Shown in pieces: positions 22,945 through 33,695 of a stretch of DNA of 64,000 nt (its first letter is position 1; the number at the start of each line of letters is the position of its first letter). The position numbers and the translations under genes are program-made. This DNA is from Limonium bicolor (taxonomy: Eukaryota; Streptophyta; Magnoliopsida; Caryophyllales; Plumbaginaceae), in NCBI GenBank assembly GCA_023374045.1, contig CM041776.1, forward strand, positions 136,527,296-136,591,295. The letters run 5' to 3'. The notes beneath the pieces are model-generated. The model was not told the origin of the DNA, did not search any database, and was given only the letters and a program-made list of their open reading frames with translations.

Positions 22945-23378
22945 GTAAGTTTTCTCTACATTTTGACTACTCATTTGTCCATTTTGGTGAAGAAATGAAG
23001 AAAAACGAAATTTGGAGCTAGGAAGAAGACGACAATGGTGGTTCTCGGGTCAAATTTTCGAAGTTTGATTTTTTTTATGTTTAAAATGGCCAACTAGCTT
23101 TAGAAGGGCATTTTAAGACGTGAAAAGTTCGTTTGGAAGGATAAAACTGCTTATAACTGCCAAAAGTCGTCCGTTCTGGTTTTGTGCGTTTTTAGTGTGA
23201 AATGTGGTTCCTCGCGTTTTTAGCTTGTGGAATGTTTAAAATTTGCATATGTAGTAGATCCTAGGACTGATTATATGGTGTGGGGTGCGTTTGAAAGCAC
23301 GGGATTCGTGAAAATTTAGGGGAAACTCTGTCAAAATTCCTGTAGAATTATATGTCTTTTGTCTCGTTGAATCCACAG
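22945..23378 (+). other. Candidate intron in the O1 leader
   Basis: A strong donor GTAAGT lies at 22945-22950 and an acceptor CCACAG ends at 23378, seven bases before the ATG of the ORF at 23386. Removing it would shorten the leader and drop several upstream ATGs. Ogre elements are known to use splicing, though at another site. The acceptor's pyrimidine tract is weak and no transcript was seen. Confidence 0.4.
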
Positions 23379-23385
23379 ACATACC

Positions 23386-24630
23386 ATGGAGGGTCGTAGG
23401 AGTTCCCGTGCGGTAGTTGGGGCTGGGGCCTCAGACTCTCAGCCACGTCGCAGGCGCCGCAGAGAGACATCCCCTACCTATGACCATACCCGTTTCAGAG
23501 GAGCTCAGCAGGAGCGCTGGTTTTATGAGAATCAGGATATTTCCATCCAGCAGGAGCGTCTCTTCAGCGATGACGTGATCGCCACTTTTGACCTCGACCA
23601 CCTGTTTCAACACCTTCACTGGGTGGGGTTGCTTGCCTGCCCGAAGAGCTATGTTAGAGAGTTAGTGATAGAGTTCTATGCTAACTTGGACCAGGACGAT
23701 ACCGGGGTTGTGGTATCCTACGTACGTGGTCAGCACATTACTGTGGGCTTGGACGACTTTGTGCATTTTTACGGCTTGCATCCTAGTGACCCTGAGCACA
23801 GGGGGCTAGAGACGATGGCGGCCTTGGAGAGCGAGGCACGCCAGTTCTATCTGCAGCACTCTACTCTATCAGAGCGCGTTCGTTCTTCTACGAGGGATCA
23901 GCCAAGGAAGCAGGTGATCCTCCCCTCCGCTTTACCTACTGCTCTTGATAGGGTGTTATTGGAGGTCTTGTCTCGTAATGTGCTACCGAAAGCGCGAAAC
24001 GACGTCTCCGCTCGCTACTGCTTCCTCATGAGGTACATTTAGCATCCACCCGACTCAGAGGAGGGCTTGATCCCGCTGTCTGTCCTGATGAGAGACCACC
24101 TGATGATAGCAGCCCGGGCTGGTCGCCACGCTTTGGTTTACCCGAGTTTCATTCAGTGGCTATGCGAGTGCGCACGGGTCCCAATGGGGAATGATGATTG
24201 GGAGCCTTTGTATCCCACCTACACCATGGAGATGCTGAGGTCCCTTGGCTACTCAGCCGATCAGGGTTGGGCTTTCCCGCAGCAGGCCAGAGTCTTCTCT
24301 CAGAGACCAGTCTGGCCCAGGCAGAGGCAGCAGGCGCCAGAGCCTGAGGACATCCCACATCACGAGGACCCGTCAGGAGGACACACCTACCAGGGTGAGG
24401 GACCGAGTTACATGGGTACTGAGTACCCTATACCACTTTCCTCCTACTACGCCTTACCCGCTCCGCCACCACAGCCAGCCACACTTGAGAGCTTGCAGAG
24501 GGATATCCAGTCTCTCCACATCACCCAGGGTCGCATGGAGCGTAGGCAGGTGCGCATGGAGGGTCGCATGGATACTTTCATGGCTCACATGTATTCAGTC
24601 TTCCCACGTCCACCTCCTCCAGGGCAGTAG
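23386..24630 (+). pseudogene. Plant retrotransposon-associated protein of O1, broken by one in-frame stop
   Basis: One reading frame of 415 codons, with a TAG at 24040-24042 and the same frame continuing to the stop at 24628-24630. The N-terminus is short and basic (six arginines near residue 23). The middle, with WVGLLACPKSYVRELVIEFYANL and a following VRGQ segment, resembles proteins usually annotated as 'putative plant transposon protein', common in plant retrotransposons. The C-terminus is proline-rich, then has a likely coiled coil (residues about 365-400, repeated MEGR/MERR). No zinc knuckle, protease, reverse transcriptase or integrase motif is visible. ATG at 23386 was chosen because it is the first in frame and follows a candidate splice acceptor. 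The role is unknown; structural or nucleic-acid binding is a guess. O2 lacks this region entirely. Confidence 0.7.
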
Positions 24631-26300
24631 TTTTAGGACTTTGAATTTTCTCTAGATGCTTCATGTCCTTTTTCGTTTGTATTGTCAGACATGAGTTTTC
24701 TTTTGGTGACTTTGTGCTTTGACACTTGTTGCTTGTTTCATTTCATGTTATTCGAGAAAACTCTTGCATGTAGGAAATCGTTGTCCACTATCACAAGTTA
24801 GTTATGCATCTTTGCCGTCAAAACAAGGTAAAAAACAAGTCATTTCACCCATGTGTCCTATCACTTTGTCTCTCCATCACTTCACCAAAGTCTAAACTGG
24901 AAGAAGTTTTGAAACAATCATTTAACAATCACCCCATCACCACTCACCACTATTGTCTACCACCACACATGCAATCACCCTCTTCAAATAACTTGGGCAT
25001 TCTAAGGTTAGACAAGTAGACCCCAAAACGATACTGGGGGCAATCTGAGTTAAGGAATGATAATGTTTATTTCTTTTGTTTAAATGTGCAAGCAAGTCTC
25101 TGAGCGTACACTTCGCGAGAGTACCTTGAGCGGCAGAACCAAGAGTGAAAGAGCGTGTCATTTTTACACGACTCCGGAGAGGTCACATTCAAAGGTGAGG
25201 TAAACGGCATGACTCCGACCGGAGGAGATAATTTGTAAATTTACGCTTAAACCTATGAAAAGTAACAAAGAACGGATACACAACTATTAGGGATGACGAA
25301 GCACCTAGGAAACAGCACCACACAGCCAGAAGCTTGTGAACCCTGACATTACACCCTAGGCACCCCCGTTGAGCCTTTCATGTATGACCTCTTTTGCAAC
25401 ACTACAAGCTCCACAAGCAAGCCAACCAATGATGAATAACCGACCCGGTGACCAAAGGAAGCAAGGAGCCCGACTTCCGAACAGCAACTTCACAAGTCCA
25501 AAGAAGCAAAACTGCTACCAGCATGACGAAACGATCCGCAAATGGTCCCAAAGTGACACAGGATCCAAATGAGCTAACATTAAAAACAGCTCTCGAAGTT
25601 CAAAAACCGGGAAACACAAGAACCCCGAGGGAAAGCAGATTCAAAGCAGGCAAACTTGAAAAGCCTCAAAGAAATCCAAAATCGGAAGAAAAAAAGAAGA
25701 TGCAAGGAACAATTCAAAAGTCCCAAGTTCATAAGCGAAGTCATCACGAAGTAGCCAAACGACTTCAAGGCAAGGAAGACAAGTCCGAGAGCCGGTGCAA
25801 GTTGCAGCTTTAGTCACCCTTAAGCTCCACATATCCTAAACATTCCTCCATTATCCTATTGTCATTCGTCACACCCCATGGTCACGTTATAAGCTCAAAA
25901 GACTTCCGACTTAGTAGTTGTGTATCCAATCAAGTGAAAGTAACAGGTTGAACACGTAAATCTAACAAATGTCAAATTCAATGGTTAAGAGGTCGTGACC
26001 GTAAGTGGAAAACAAGTGCAAACACCAAACACGTCGAGTGTAGGATAGGAAGCACCACATCAAAGCATAAGCCTCGACCCTGTGAGGATGAGACTTGTTC
26101 GCACGTTTAATCAAAGAAAATACTGGGGGCAATTGATCGTTCCGATCAATTGCCATGAACTCTGGCTCAGATTGTCCTAAGGAAAAATACTGGGGACAAT
26201 TGTTGGTTCCAACAATTGCCATGACAACACCAATTGAAACCTAAAGCTTGAGCACCACCATCCCACCACAGGCATAAGCCCTTACATCCACATCAAACAC
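24631..26300 (+). other. O1 non-coding 3' region, first part
   Basis: No conserved frame. It parallels O2 41370-42640 block for block (for example agagcgtgtcatttttaca and the ctccgaccg segment), so it is conserved non-coding sequence. It contains three internal copies of the motif seen at the real 3' purine tract, tactgggggcaat or a close variant (about 25035, 26120 and 26189), and a pair of strong hairpins (26128-26218). Confidence 0.7.
26128..26218 (+). other. Two conserved hairpins in the O1 3' region
   Basis: Hairpin 1 (26128-26154) has perfect 12-bp arms GGCAATTGATCG / CGATCAATTGCC with a TTC loop. Hairpin 2 has 10-bp arms CAATTGTTGG (26197-26206) / CCAACAATTG (26209-26218) with a two-base loop. 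In O2 the first hairpin (42481-42507) has arms GGCAATCGATCG / CGATCGATTGCC, where a T-A pair has become C-G on both sides, keeping the stem. Confidence 0.82.
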
Positions 26301-26475
26301 CTCAGGCCCGTCCTAAGCCATACCTCCACATCAAATTTCCTCAGGCCCGTCCTAAGCCCTACCTCCACATCAAATTTCCTCAGGCCCGTCCTAAGCCCTA
26401 CCTCCACATCAAATTTCCTCAGGCCCGTCCTAAGCCCTACCTCCACATTCAAACACCCGCGGGCCCGTCTTGAGC
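26301..26475 (+). repeat. 39-bp tandem array in O1
   Basis: Copies of a 39-bp unit beginning CTCAGGCCCGTCCTAAGCCC start at 26301, 26340, 26379 and 26418, with a diverged fifth copy after 26450. O2 lacks it at the matching place, so it arose after their split or was lost there. Confidence 0.9.
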
Positions 26476-26540
26476 CCTAATCCTTTTACATTCTTTTGGA
26501 CCCATCATGCACTTGACTCACTTTCACTTAGAACCATTTT

Positions 26541-26940
26541 TAGGCTCGTCATAAGACCTAGATCCGTCCTTTAGGCTCGCTATAAGACCTAGAACCATTT
26601 TTAGGCTTGCCATAAGACCTAGATCCAATCTTTAGGCTCGTCATAAGACCTAGATCCGTCCTTTAGGCTCGTCATAAGACCTAGATCCGTCCTTTAGGCT
26701 CGCTATAAGACCTAGAACCATTTTTAGGCTCGCCATAAGACCTAGATCCAATCTTTAGGCTCGTCATAAGACCTAGATCCAATCTTTAGGCTCGTCATAA
26801 GACCTAGATCCGTCCTTTAGGCTCGCCATAAGACCTAGAACCATTTTTAGGCTCGCCATAAGACCTAGATCCTTCCTTTAGGCTCGTCGTAAGACCTAGT
26901 TGCATTCCCTTAGGCTCGTAGTAAGACCTAGCGTTACCCT
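26541..26940 (+). repeat. 30-31-bp tandem array in O1
   Basis: About thirteen copies of a 30-31-bp unit built on TAGGCTCGTCATAAGACCTA start at 26541, 26572, 26602, 26633, 26664, 26695, 26725, 26756, 26787, 26818, 26848, 26879 and 26911. Variant units (agatccgtcc, agaaccattt, agatccaatc) recur in a partly ordered way, suggesting amplification of multi-unit blocks. Diverged single copies continue to about 27045. Confidence 0.92.
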
Positions 26941-27249
26941 TTAGCTTACCCGCTCTTATCAAACACATTGCATTCATCACATTCATATAGGCTTGTCATA
27001 AGACCTAGTTGCATTATCCAGGCGCGTCACAAGACCTAGCGACAGAAAAGTTGGCGAGGTGATGGCAATAAATCCTCCTTTTGCGATGTCAACTTATTTT
27101 TGGGATCAACGAATGGTGGGCAAAGGCAATAAGTCCCCAAGGTTTTTACCAGGAGTTATCCCTGCACACCGGCTTGGGGGGCGATGGCAATAAGTCCACA
27201 TTGGATCCAGCTAGGAGCATTGGCACGGGTTTCGGTCCCCAGAAGCATC

Positions 27250-27395
27250 CGAGCATCATCAACATCATCAGCATCATCAACATCATCAACATCATCAACA
27301 TCATCAGCATCATCAACATCATCAACATCATCAACATCATCAGCATCATCAACATCATCAACATCATCAGCATCATTAGCATTATCAACATTTCA
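27250..27395 (+). repeat. ATC-rich microsatellite in O1
   Basis: Repeats of CATCAT interleaved with CAA or CAG give 9- and 12-bp units, ending near a run of cattagcattatc. Frames through it (poly-Ile/Asn plus, poly-Leu/Met minus) are not genes. Confidence 0.93.
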
Positions 27396-27435
27396 GCATT
27401 CTTGCATTTGCATACCACCCAGTTATCATCATTAT

Positions 27436-27990
27436 AGGTAGTCAACGCCTTAGAATCGCTTGACATTATCTCATTTCCACATTTTAGGTTGTCAACGCCT
27501 TAGAATCGCTTGACATTACTTCATTTCACTTTACTTATAGGTATTCAACGCCTTAGAATAGCTTGACATCATCTCATTCGTCACAGGCAGTCAACACCTT
27601 AGAATAGTTTGACATCATATCATCATTATAGGTAGTCAACGCCTTAGAATTGCTTGACATTACTTCATTTTACTTATAGGTAGTCAACGCCTTAGAATCG
27701 CTTGGCATCGCATCATATCATCATTATAGGTAGTCAACGCCTTAGAACCGCTTGACATTATTCTGTTTTCGTCACCTAGGTAGTCAGCACCTTAGAATAG
27801 CTTGACACATTTTCACTTATAGGTAGTCAGCACCTTAGAATAGCTTGACACATTTTCACTTATAGGTAGTCAGCACCTTAGAATAGCTTGACACATTTTC
27901 ACTTATAGGTAGTCAGCACCTTAGAATAGCTCGACAACGTTTTTGTTGCTTAGGTAGTCAGCGCCTCCGAATAGCTGCACGCAATCAACG
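27436..27990 (+). repeat. 43-53-bp tandem array in O1
   Basis: About twelve copies of a unit with TAGGTAGTCAACGCCTTAG and a downstream CTTGACA start near 27441, 27491, 27544, 27590, 27635, 27683, 27733, 27783, 27826, 27869, 27912 and 27957. The last copies form a homogeneous 43-bp sub-array with AGTCAGCACC. O2 carries the same family as a 44-bp array (43995-44515). Confidence 0.9.
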
Positions 27991-28082
27991 CGATTTCGCA
28001 CAACATGGAGAATTTCGTGAAGTCCAAAATTTGGGGCATCACTCAAGCATCAACCAGACTTTTCACATCCACTAAAGTCTAG

Positions 28083-28097
28083 TTGACGGGGGCAATC
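28083..28097 (+). other. Polypurine tract region of O1
   Basis: TTGACGGGGGCAATC lies immediately before the 3' LTR start at 28098. O2 has the same sequence with one extra G before 44711. Confidence 0.75.
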
Positions 28098-29879
28098 TGT
28101 TATACCCAAATTTTGACCCCCTGGGTTAGGGTCTACGGGTGCTGGTGTTGTGAGAGGCATTTTAATCAAGTAGTGAGGGATTCCGGCTCGATCAGCGCGT
28201 TCCATGGCATAGGGAGCAGCTTCGTCATTTTCAGGGGCGTTTTGGTAATCTTTAAAGGCTCCTAAGACCTCCTATAAGCTTTCTCTCTCCTCCAAAGGGT
28301 GCCCAAATCAACTTGAAATGCTTTGAATTTTAACCCATGATAGAGGATGACATTCTAAGCATAATGGCGTTGGAATTTTGATTTTTCGAGTTTCCAATAA
28401 TTTTCTAGCAATTCTGACTGAATCTGACGAGAAATTCAATTTAAAAATATTCCAACATTTAAAAAATCCGATTCCACTTCATAAAATTCATAATTTCCAT
28501 CCTTGACACGTGGTTAAAATTTCACAGCAAATTCCTTTGGGAAGTCACCTAACTAAAATATCGAAAAATCTTACTTTTACTAGATTTTCTTTATCTTTAA
28601 GAAAGTCTATATAAGGGGATAGGTTTTTGGATAAAATTAGAACCTCATATGCTCAAGAACCCTAGGGAGTCAAAAAACACAGCCTTCTCTCTCTCTCTCA
28701 CGTTTTCCAACACCCGGCCACCCAAATCATACCGAAAATCCCCCGAAATCACCATCTAAACACGTTTTCCAATTTCCAAAGCACTAATAATCATCAAAAC
28801 CCCACAAAAACACCACCAAAACGTGAAGAACAGCAAGAACAACCAACAACCAGAAGCTCGGTTCGAAATCCTTTCGGGTCTGCCATCAACGGAGCACTCG
28901 ACGAATCCCGGTGTGAAGAAACGTTGTGAATCCGAAGGTAAAACAGGTAGAAACTCCACTTCCCTAATTCTCCACGGTATTATCTGTCTTGCCTCAAAAT
29001 TTGGGCTCAAACTAACCTTCATACGCTTCTGTATTGTTGTTTATTCAAGCTTCTGTCCAATAACTTGTTTACCAAGTTTCGTGCATAATTCGAATTCAAA
29101 CTGAAAACTTTTAATCACTAACGTCTTGTACATCTTTCAGGCTACACACCCATAAAATTTGAGCCGAAAACACCTTCGGGAACAGCCTCAGCGCCGCCGT
29201 CCGAGGGCTGTCCGCACCCACGGACGTCATGTCCGGGGTCCCGGACTCCCTGTCCGTAAGCTCGGACACCCACGGACGGCGGCGGGTTTTTTTAAATTTT
29301 AAAAATTTAGGTTTTCTGATAATGTCCGGGCCCACGGACAGCCTGTCCGTGGCCCCGGACTTTGCAATTTTCTGTTTTCTGTTTAATTCGACTTTTATCC
29401 TCATATAGGTTAACTAGGGTCCGTGGGTTCGGACATTAGGTCCGTAACCACGGACGGAAACAAAATTTGACCTAATTCTGCCTCCGAAACCCAAGTTTAG
29501 GTTGTTTTAATTTCCACTTTAATTTTCTGCTAAAAAACACAAAAAAAAAACAGAAGCGCGCACTTAGGTTAAAAACAACTTTGTAGAAAGCCGTAATTAA
29601 ACCAAGTAGAGGAAAAACGACCTAGGAGGGGTAATGAAAGTAATTGAACCCTAATTAAGTCGAATATCAAGCCCCCGAACCCGAACTCTCCTTTCCTAAT
29701 TTGATCTAGGTTAAAATTAGGTGACGACTCATAATAGGTTCCAGTGAGCTAACTTAGGTCTTAATAATTATTGTTTTATGATATAGTTATTAATCTTAGG
29801 TTATAAGTGGACCTAAAACCCGGTTAGATCCTGATCAACTTTAATCAACATAGGATAGGGTTTAAAATCGAGGCTCACA
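28098..29879 (+). repeat. O1 3' LTR (1782 bp)
   Basis: It matches 19480-21252 almost base for base, with about twenty small differences by eye (for example gctcctaag against gctcctgag, and a changed TATA context). It ends GGCTCACA, followed by the target duplication CCTCA. The GTCCG hairpin cassette recurs at about 29192-29456. Confidence 0.92.
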
Positions 29880-29884
29880 CCTCA

Positions 29885-30043
29885 TATGGTTATTTAACGC
29901 TTATTTAGTGTTTTTTGCTTTTTATGCGTTTCTTCATTTCTTTTTGGATTTATTTTCCTTACCAATATTACTTAGGCACTATTAGGCCCTTAAATACATA
30001 TTAGGATAATTTTAATCACTATATTTAAGTTCGGGGTATTTCA
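29885..30043 (-). repeat. LARD-B 5' LTR, remaining 159 bp beyond O1
   Basis: The sequence atggttatttaacgctta continues the LTR left at 19479, as the uninterrupted version near 7940-8096 shows. On the minus strand the LTR starts TGAAATACCCC at 30043. Confidence 0.88.
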
Positions 30044-32461
30044 AACATTATCTTCTTCTTCTTTTCTACTTAATTATTTAGCTCATACTTATCCATATCC
30101 CTATCTTTCTCTACTTAATCTCTTTATCAATTATCAATTACAATATTAATTCCCTCTCTTACTCTCAAATTATACCTATAAATACCCATCCCTATTCCCC
30201 CTTTCTTTCGTCAGTATTCACGTTCATCTTCCCCAATACAAAATCTCAAGTTCTTCCTTTGTTTCTTCAAGTTTCTTCATGCTCCTTCCCTGATGCCAAT
30301 TAGAGTTGTGGAAGGGTAAGTATATTTGTATTAGTTAGGATTTACAAGGTTATAATTCGATTATATTTTATTGGTGGGTTGTTGAAAGCGAGTATATTAA
30401 ATCTTAGATGTCGAGTTCATTAATGATGGATGTTATTGGTTGTGAGTGATTGTCTGTTCTCGGCTGGACATGGACTTCAGGTAAATTTTATGCTCATGGT
30501 TGTTTGGATTGTGTGGATTTCGATTATCAAAGGATATTTTGGATACCCTAATATGGGATTTAAGAATTCGGGCTATATGCTTCGCGTGTTGTGAATTGAT
30601 TGTTGTATTTTACAACTGGAGGTGGATTTTGTTTTTGGGAGAATTTCACTGGAAATTAATTTCTTTTGGGGTTCTTGGTGCTCCCTAACTACACTTTGTT
30701 GGAGTTCTTGGTGCTCCTTGACTACACCATGTTGGTTCTCTGGACCCTGACCATGAATTGATTATTTGGTACTTTGTACCCTAATTTTATATTTCTTTCG
30801 CATTGCAAACAATGAACTGCAGCTAAGCTCTACGATCTACTCTATGGACTGATGATTCATAGGGCGTGTGCACACTTAAGGACTTAGGGCGAGGGGTGTT
30901 ATTATACAGTCCGTTCGTGGATGTTTGGTTATAACTTCTGGTTGATTCTTGTTGAAAGCTCTCTTGAAAATTTTGGTTCTAAATACGGTTTGTTGGTGAA
31001 TGAAGTGTGTTACAAGGAATTGTTATTCGTACTCACTGTTTGATCATTAAAAAGGTTTCAAAATGTATAATACATAATGAAGTAGGATGTACTCAATTTC
31101 ACTGATTTGCGCGATCCCTTTCGTGTTGTATATTTTTTTCTGATCGTAGGTGTGAATTGCTGAAGTTGGTGCTGGGAAATTCGCTATCGTATAGTTATAG
31201 GAGTTGGAATTATTTTTGAGACATCATGTTTGAGTTTCAATGGTTTGAGATACAATATTTCGAGTTACAATGTTTTGGAATTTATTTTTGTTGGATTGGT
31301 AAAGTTTTAGCCTGAGCACTCAATGGGTATTGTGTGTGGCGGTAATGCCCTGATTAATTTGGTTTCTTTTCGCTGCAGTTTCTAATGTTAGCATTGTTTA
31401 AGTTGCTTCTTTTTTTAACTCATCTTTGGATGTTAATGAGGTCTAACATTGTTATGCACTTTCCCACTCTGCTTACCATTGAATTTTTGTAGATTCGGAC
31501 CTGTCCGAACATCTGTTCGGACATCCATGTTCAGACAGGCCCCGGAAGCATTTTATTTTTCACTGTTTTGGTGTGTTCAAGCATCTGTCCGAACTTACAT
31601 TTTCAGACAGCATGCGTGGACGGGTCTTGAGTGTAAGTCTCGGCATTGGTCCGAACCTACATGTCCGGACCAATGTTCGGACAGACGTTGTTTCTTAGTT
31701 TTAATACTCGTTTGAAGTCCGTTTTTGAATCCATTTATGGCGTTAGATTTGTATTGTCGTGTACTTTCATATGAGGCAAAATCTAGGGTGTTATACTTTC
31801 TCTTTTATTTCTTCTCTGGATATGCTAGGCTAAGGAGTTATACTCTAGGGGATGGTAGTTGTAAATAGTCAAATTTTATAGGATTATTATAAGTTGATTT
31901 ACGATTTATTTTGGGTTTGTTTCAGATTATTAATTTTGTCTGAGCTATTAATAAAAATTGCTAATTTATTTTTAGCCTTGCAAAATCTGCCAAGAACTAA
32001 TTGGTAATTGAAGGATAGGTCAAAATAAACTGTTAGTCTGTGGAAAAACTTTATTTGAATGATGAGTTTAACCTTCATATGCAATTAAATTATTGTGCTT
32101 ATTTCCTCTGTATTTGTAGTGATAGGTTCATGATTTAATTTATCACATTCTATGCAGGGGAGTTCTAATTGGCTAGGAGTTAGTCTTTTAGAAATTGTTA
32201 GAATTTGCCAAACCCTTTTCCCAATTAAATGGTAATAAAACTGCAGGATTTAACTAGAAAGACTACCTGAACCCAGAGTTCTATTTTTGTTATCTTATTA
32301 TCTCTCACTATTCTCTTGTTCTTTATTTTATTAATCGACAATTACCCCAACCAACTCACAGCTTTCTCTAGAATTAGATTAGTTCATTTAGGTCCCTCGA
32401 TTGATACCCGGTCGCTTATATTACACTACTACTACGACCAGGATTTATTTTGAAGCCCGTA
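30044..32461. other. Unclassified AT-rich segment with promoter-like and hairpin features
   Basis: No conserved coding frame. On the plus strand there is a TATA-like TATAAATAC at 30177-30185. A strong splice donor GTAAGT follows at 30316-30321, and an acceptor-like tttcttttcgctgcag ends near 31378. A GTCCGAAC hairpin group lies at 31502-31674. Around 32340-32450 the text (gtccctcgattgatacccgg, then actactactacgacc) resembles the ends of Ty3/gypsy LTRs. I infer a decayed LTR or leader of an unidentified retrotransposon, but find neither terminus; a host gene promoter is less likely. Confidence 0.4.
31502..31674. repeat. GTCCGAAC hairpin group
   Basis: A perfect 9-bp hairpin TGTCCGAAC (31502-31510) / GTTCGGACA (31515-31523) and another with arms ATTGGTCCG (31645-31653) / CGGACCAAT (31666-31674). 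A half-conserved copy, TGTCCGAAC, starts at 31586. Stem sequence and density recall the cassettes in the LARD and Ogre-like LTRs, although the flanks differ. Confidence 0.8.
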
Positions 32462-33690
32462 TGTTATAGCCAAAATTTGCAACCCCCCGGAAGAGAGACT
32501 TTTAAGACACAGGTGCTGAAAGGGCAGTTTTGTCATGTATGATGGATTCCCAGTTTGATCGGCGCATCTCGGAATGCTAGTGACAGCTTAGTCATCTTCA
32601 GGGGCATTTTCATAAATTTCAAGGCTCCTAAGATCTCCTGTAGGCTTTCTCTCTCCTCTGAAAACAACTCAAATCAACTCAGAATGCTTTGAAAATTTAA
32701 TATATGATAGAGGATGCCATTTTAACCATAATGGATTTGGAATTTTGATTTTTCGAATTTCCAATAATTTTCTAGTAGTTTCTGATTGAATCTGACGAGA
32801 AATTGAATTTAAAAACATTCCAATATCCAAAAATTCCATTTCCACCTCAGACAAATTATAAATTCCTCCTTTACACATGGTTAAAATTTCATAGTCAAAT
32901 TCTTTCTAGAAATCCATTGAGCTAAGACATCGGTAAATCTCGGTTTTTACCGGATTTTTTCTATCTTTAGTGAGGTCTACTTAAGGAACCTTATCCCTTC
33001 ACCAAATAAGAACTCCAAGAACCCTAAGAAGTTAGAAAATTCAGCCGTCCTCACCTTGTCACGTTTTGCAACTCCCAAGCACCAAAATCACATCAAAAAC
33101 TCCCCGAAATCACCACCTTAATACACTTTTCGATCCCCAACACTTCAGTAATCATCAAACCAACATCAAATCACCACAAAAACGTGAAGACCCACCACCT
33201 ACAACCAATAGTCAGAAGCTGGAGTCGAACTCAACTCGGAGTCAAATCCGGCAAGGCACCGAAAGATTCCCATGTGAAGAACCTCACCAATCCCGTAGGT
33301 AAAACAGGTTAGAATTCAACATTTCTAACTCCCCACGACCTTATTAGTCCTTTGTCAAAATTTGGGATTGAACCGACCTTTTACGGCTTCTGAATTAAAG
33401 ATTGTTTTTGCTTCTGCCGAATAACTCGTTTGCTAGGTTTCATTTTAAGTTTGACTTCAAATTGAAATATTCTGATTACTAACACCTTGGAGAACTGTAT
33501 TCTTTGCTAATTTAATCTAGGTTAAAATTAGGTGGCAACTCTAATTAGGTTCCAGTGAGCTAACTTAGGACTTAGTAATTATTGTTTTATGATATAGTTA
33601 TTAAGCTTAGGTATAAGTGGACCTAGATCCCGACCAGATCCTAATCAACTTGAATCAGCATAGGATAGGGTTCAAAAATCGAGGCTCACA
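32462..33690 (+). repeat. Solo Ogre/Tat-like LTR (O3) with target duplication
   Basis: It begins TGTTATAGCC and ends GGCTCACA, with CCGTA on both sides (32457-32461 and 33691-33695). It aligns with the O1 LTR through the U3 part (gataaggatgcc-type block near 32710) and the last 180 bp (ggttaaaattaggtgg onward). About 540 bp that would hold the GTCCG cassette are missing between about 33490 and 33510. A solo LTR is the usual product of recombination between the LTRs of one element. Confidence 0.85.
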
Positions 33691-33695
33691 CCGTA

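Larger units (their letters stand above)
19480..29879 (+). mobile_element. Ogre/Tat-like non-autonomous LTR retrotransposon O1, complete
   Basis: A full-length element: 5' LTR 19480-21252, interior 21253-28097, 3' LTR 28098-29879. The 5-bp target duplication is CCTCC (19475-19479) / CCTCA (29880-29884), inside the LARD-B LTR. The LTRs run TGTTATACCC to GGCTCACA and differ at about twenty sites by eye. The primer site resembles the TGGCGACTCTGCTGGGG site typical of the Tat/Ogre lineage. The interior has one ORF (23386-24630) but no protease, reverse transcriptase or integrase, so it must be mobilised in trans. Its 3' untranslated part contains several different tandem arrays, which Ogre elements are known to carry. 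Confidence 0.85.

Noticed and set aside
26541..26940. Regular short repeats suggesting a CRISPR array
   Set aside because: Units are directly adjacent with no unique spacers, there are no cas genes, and the context is a plant retrotransposon; ordinary tandem repeats.
27146..27466. Minus-strand Leu/Met-rich frame and plus-strand Ile/Asn-rich frame
   Set aside because: Translation of the ATC microsatellite.
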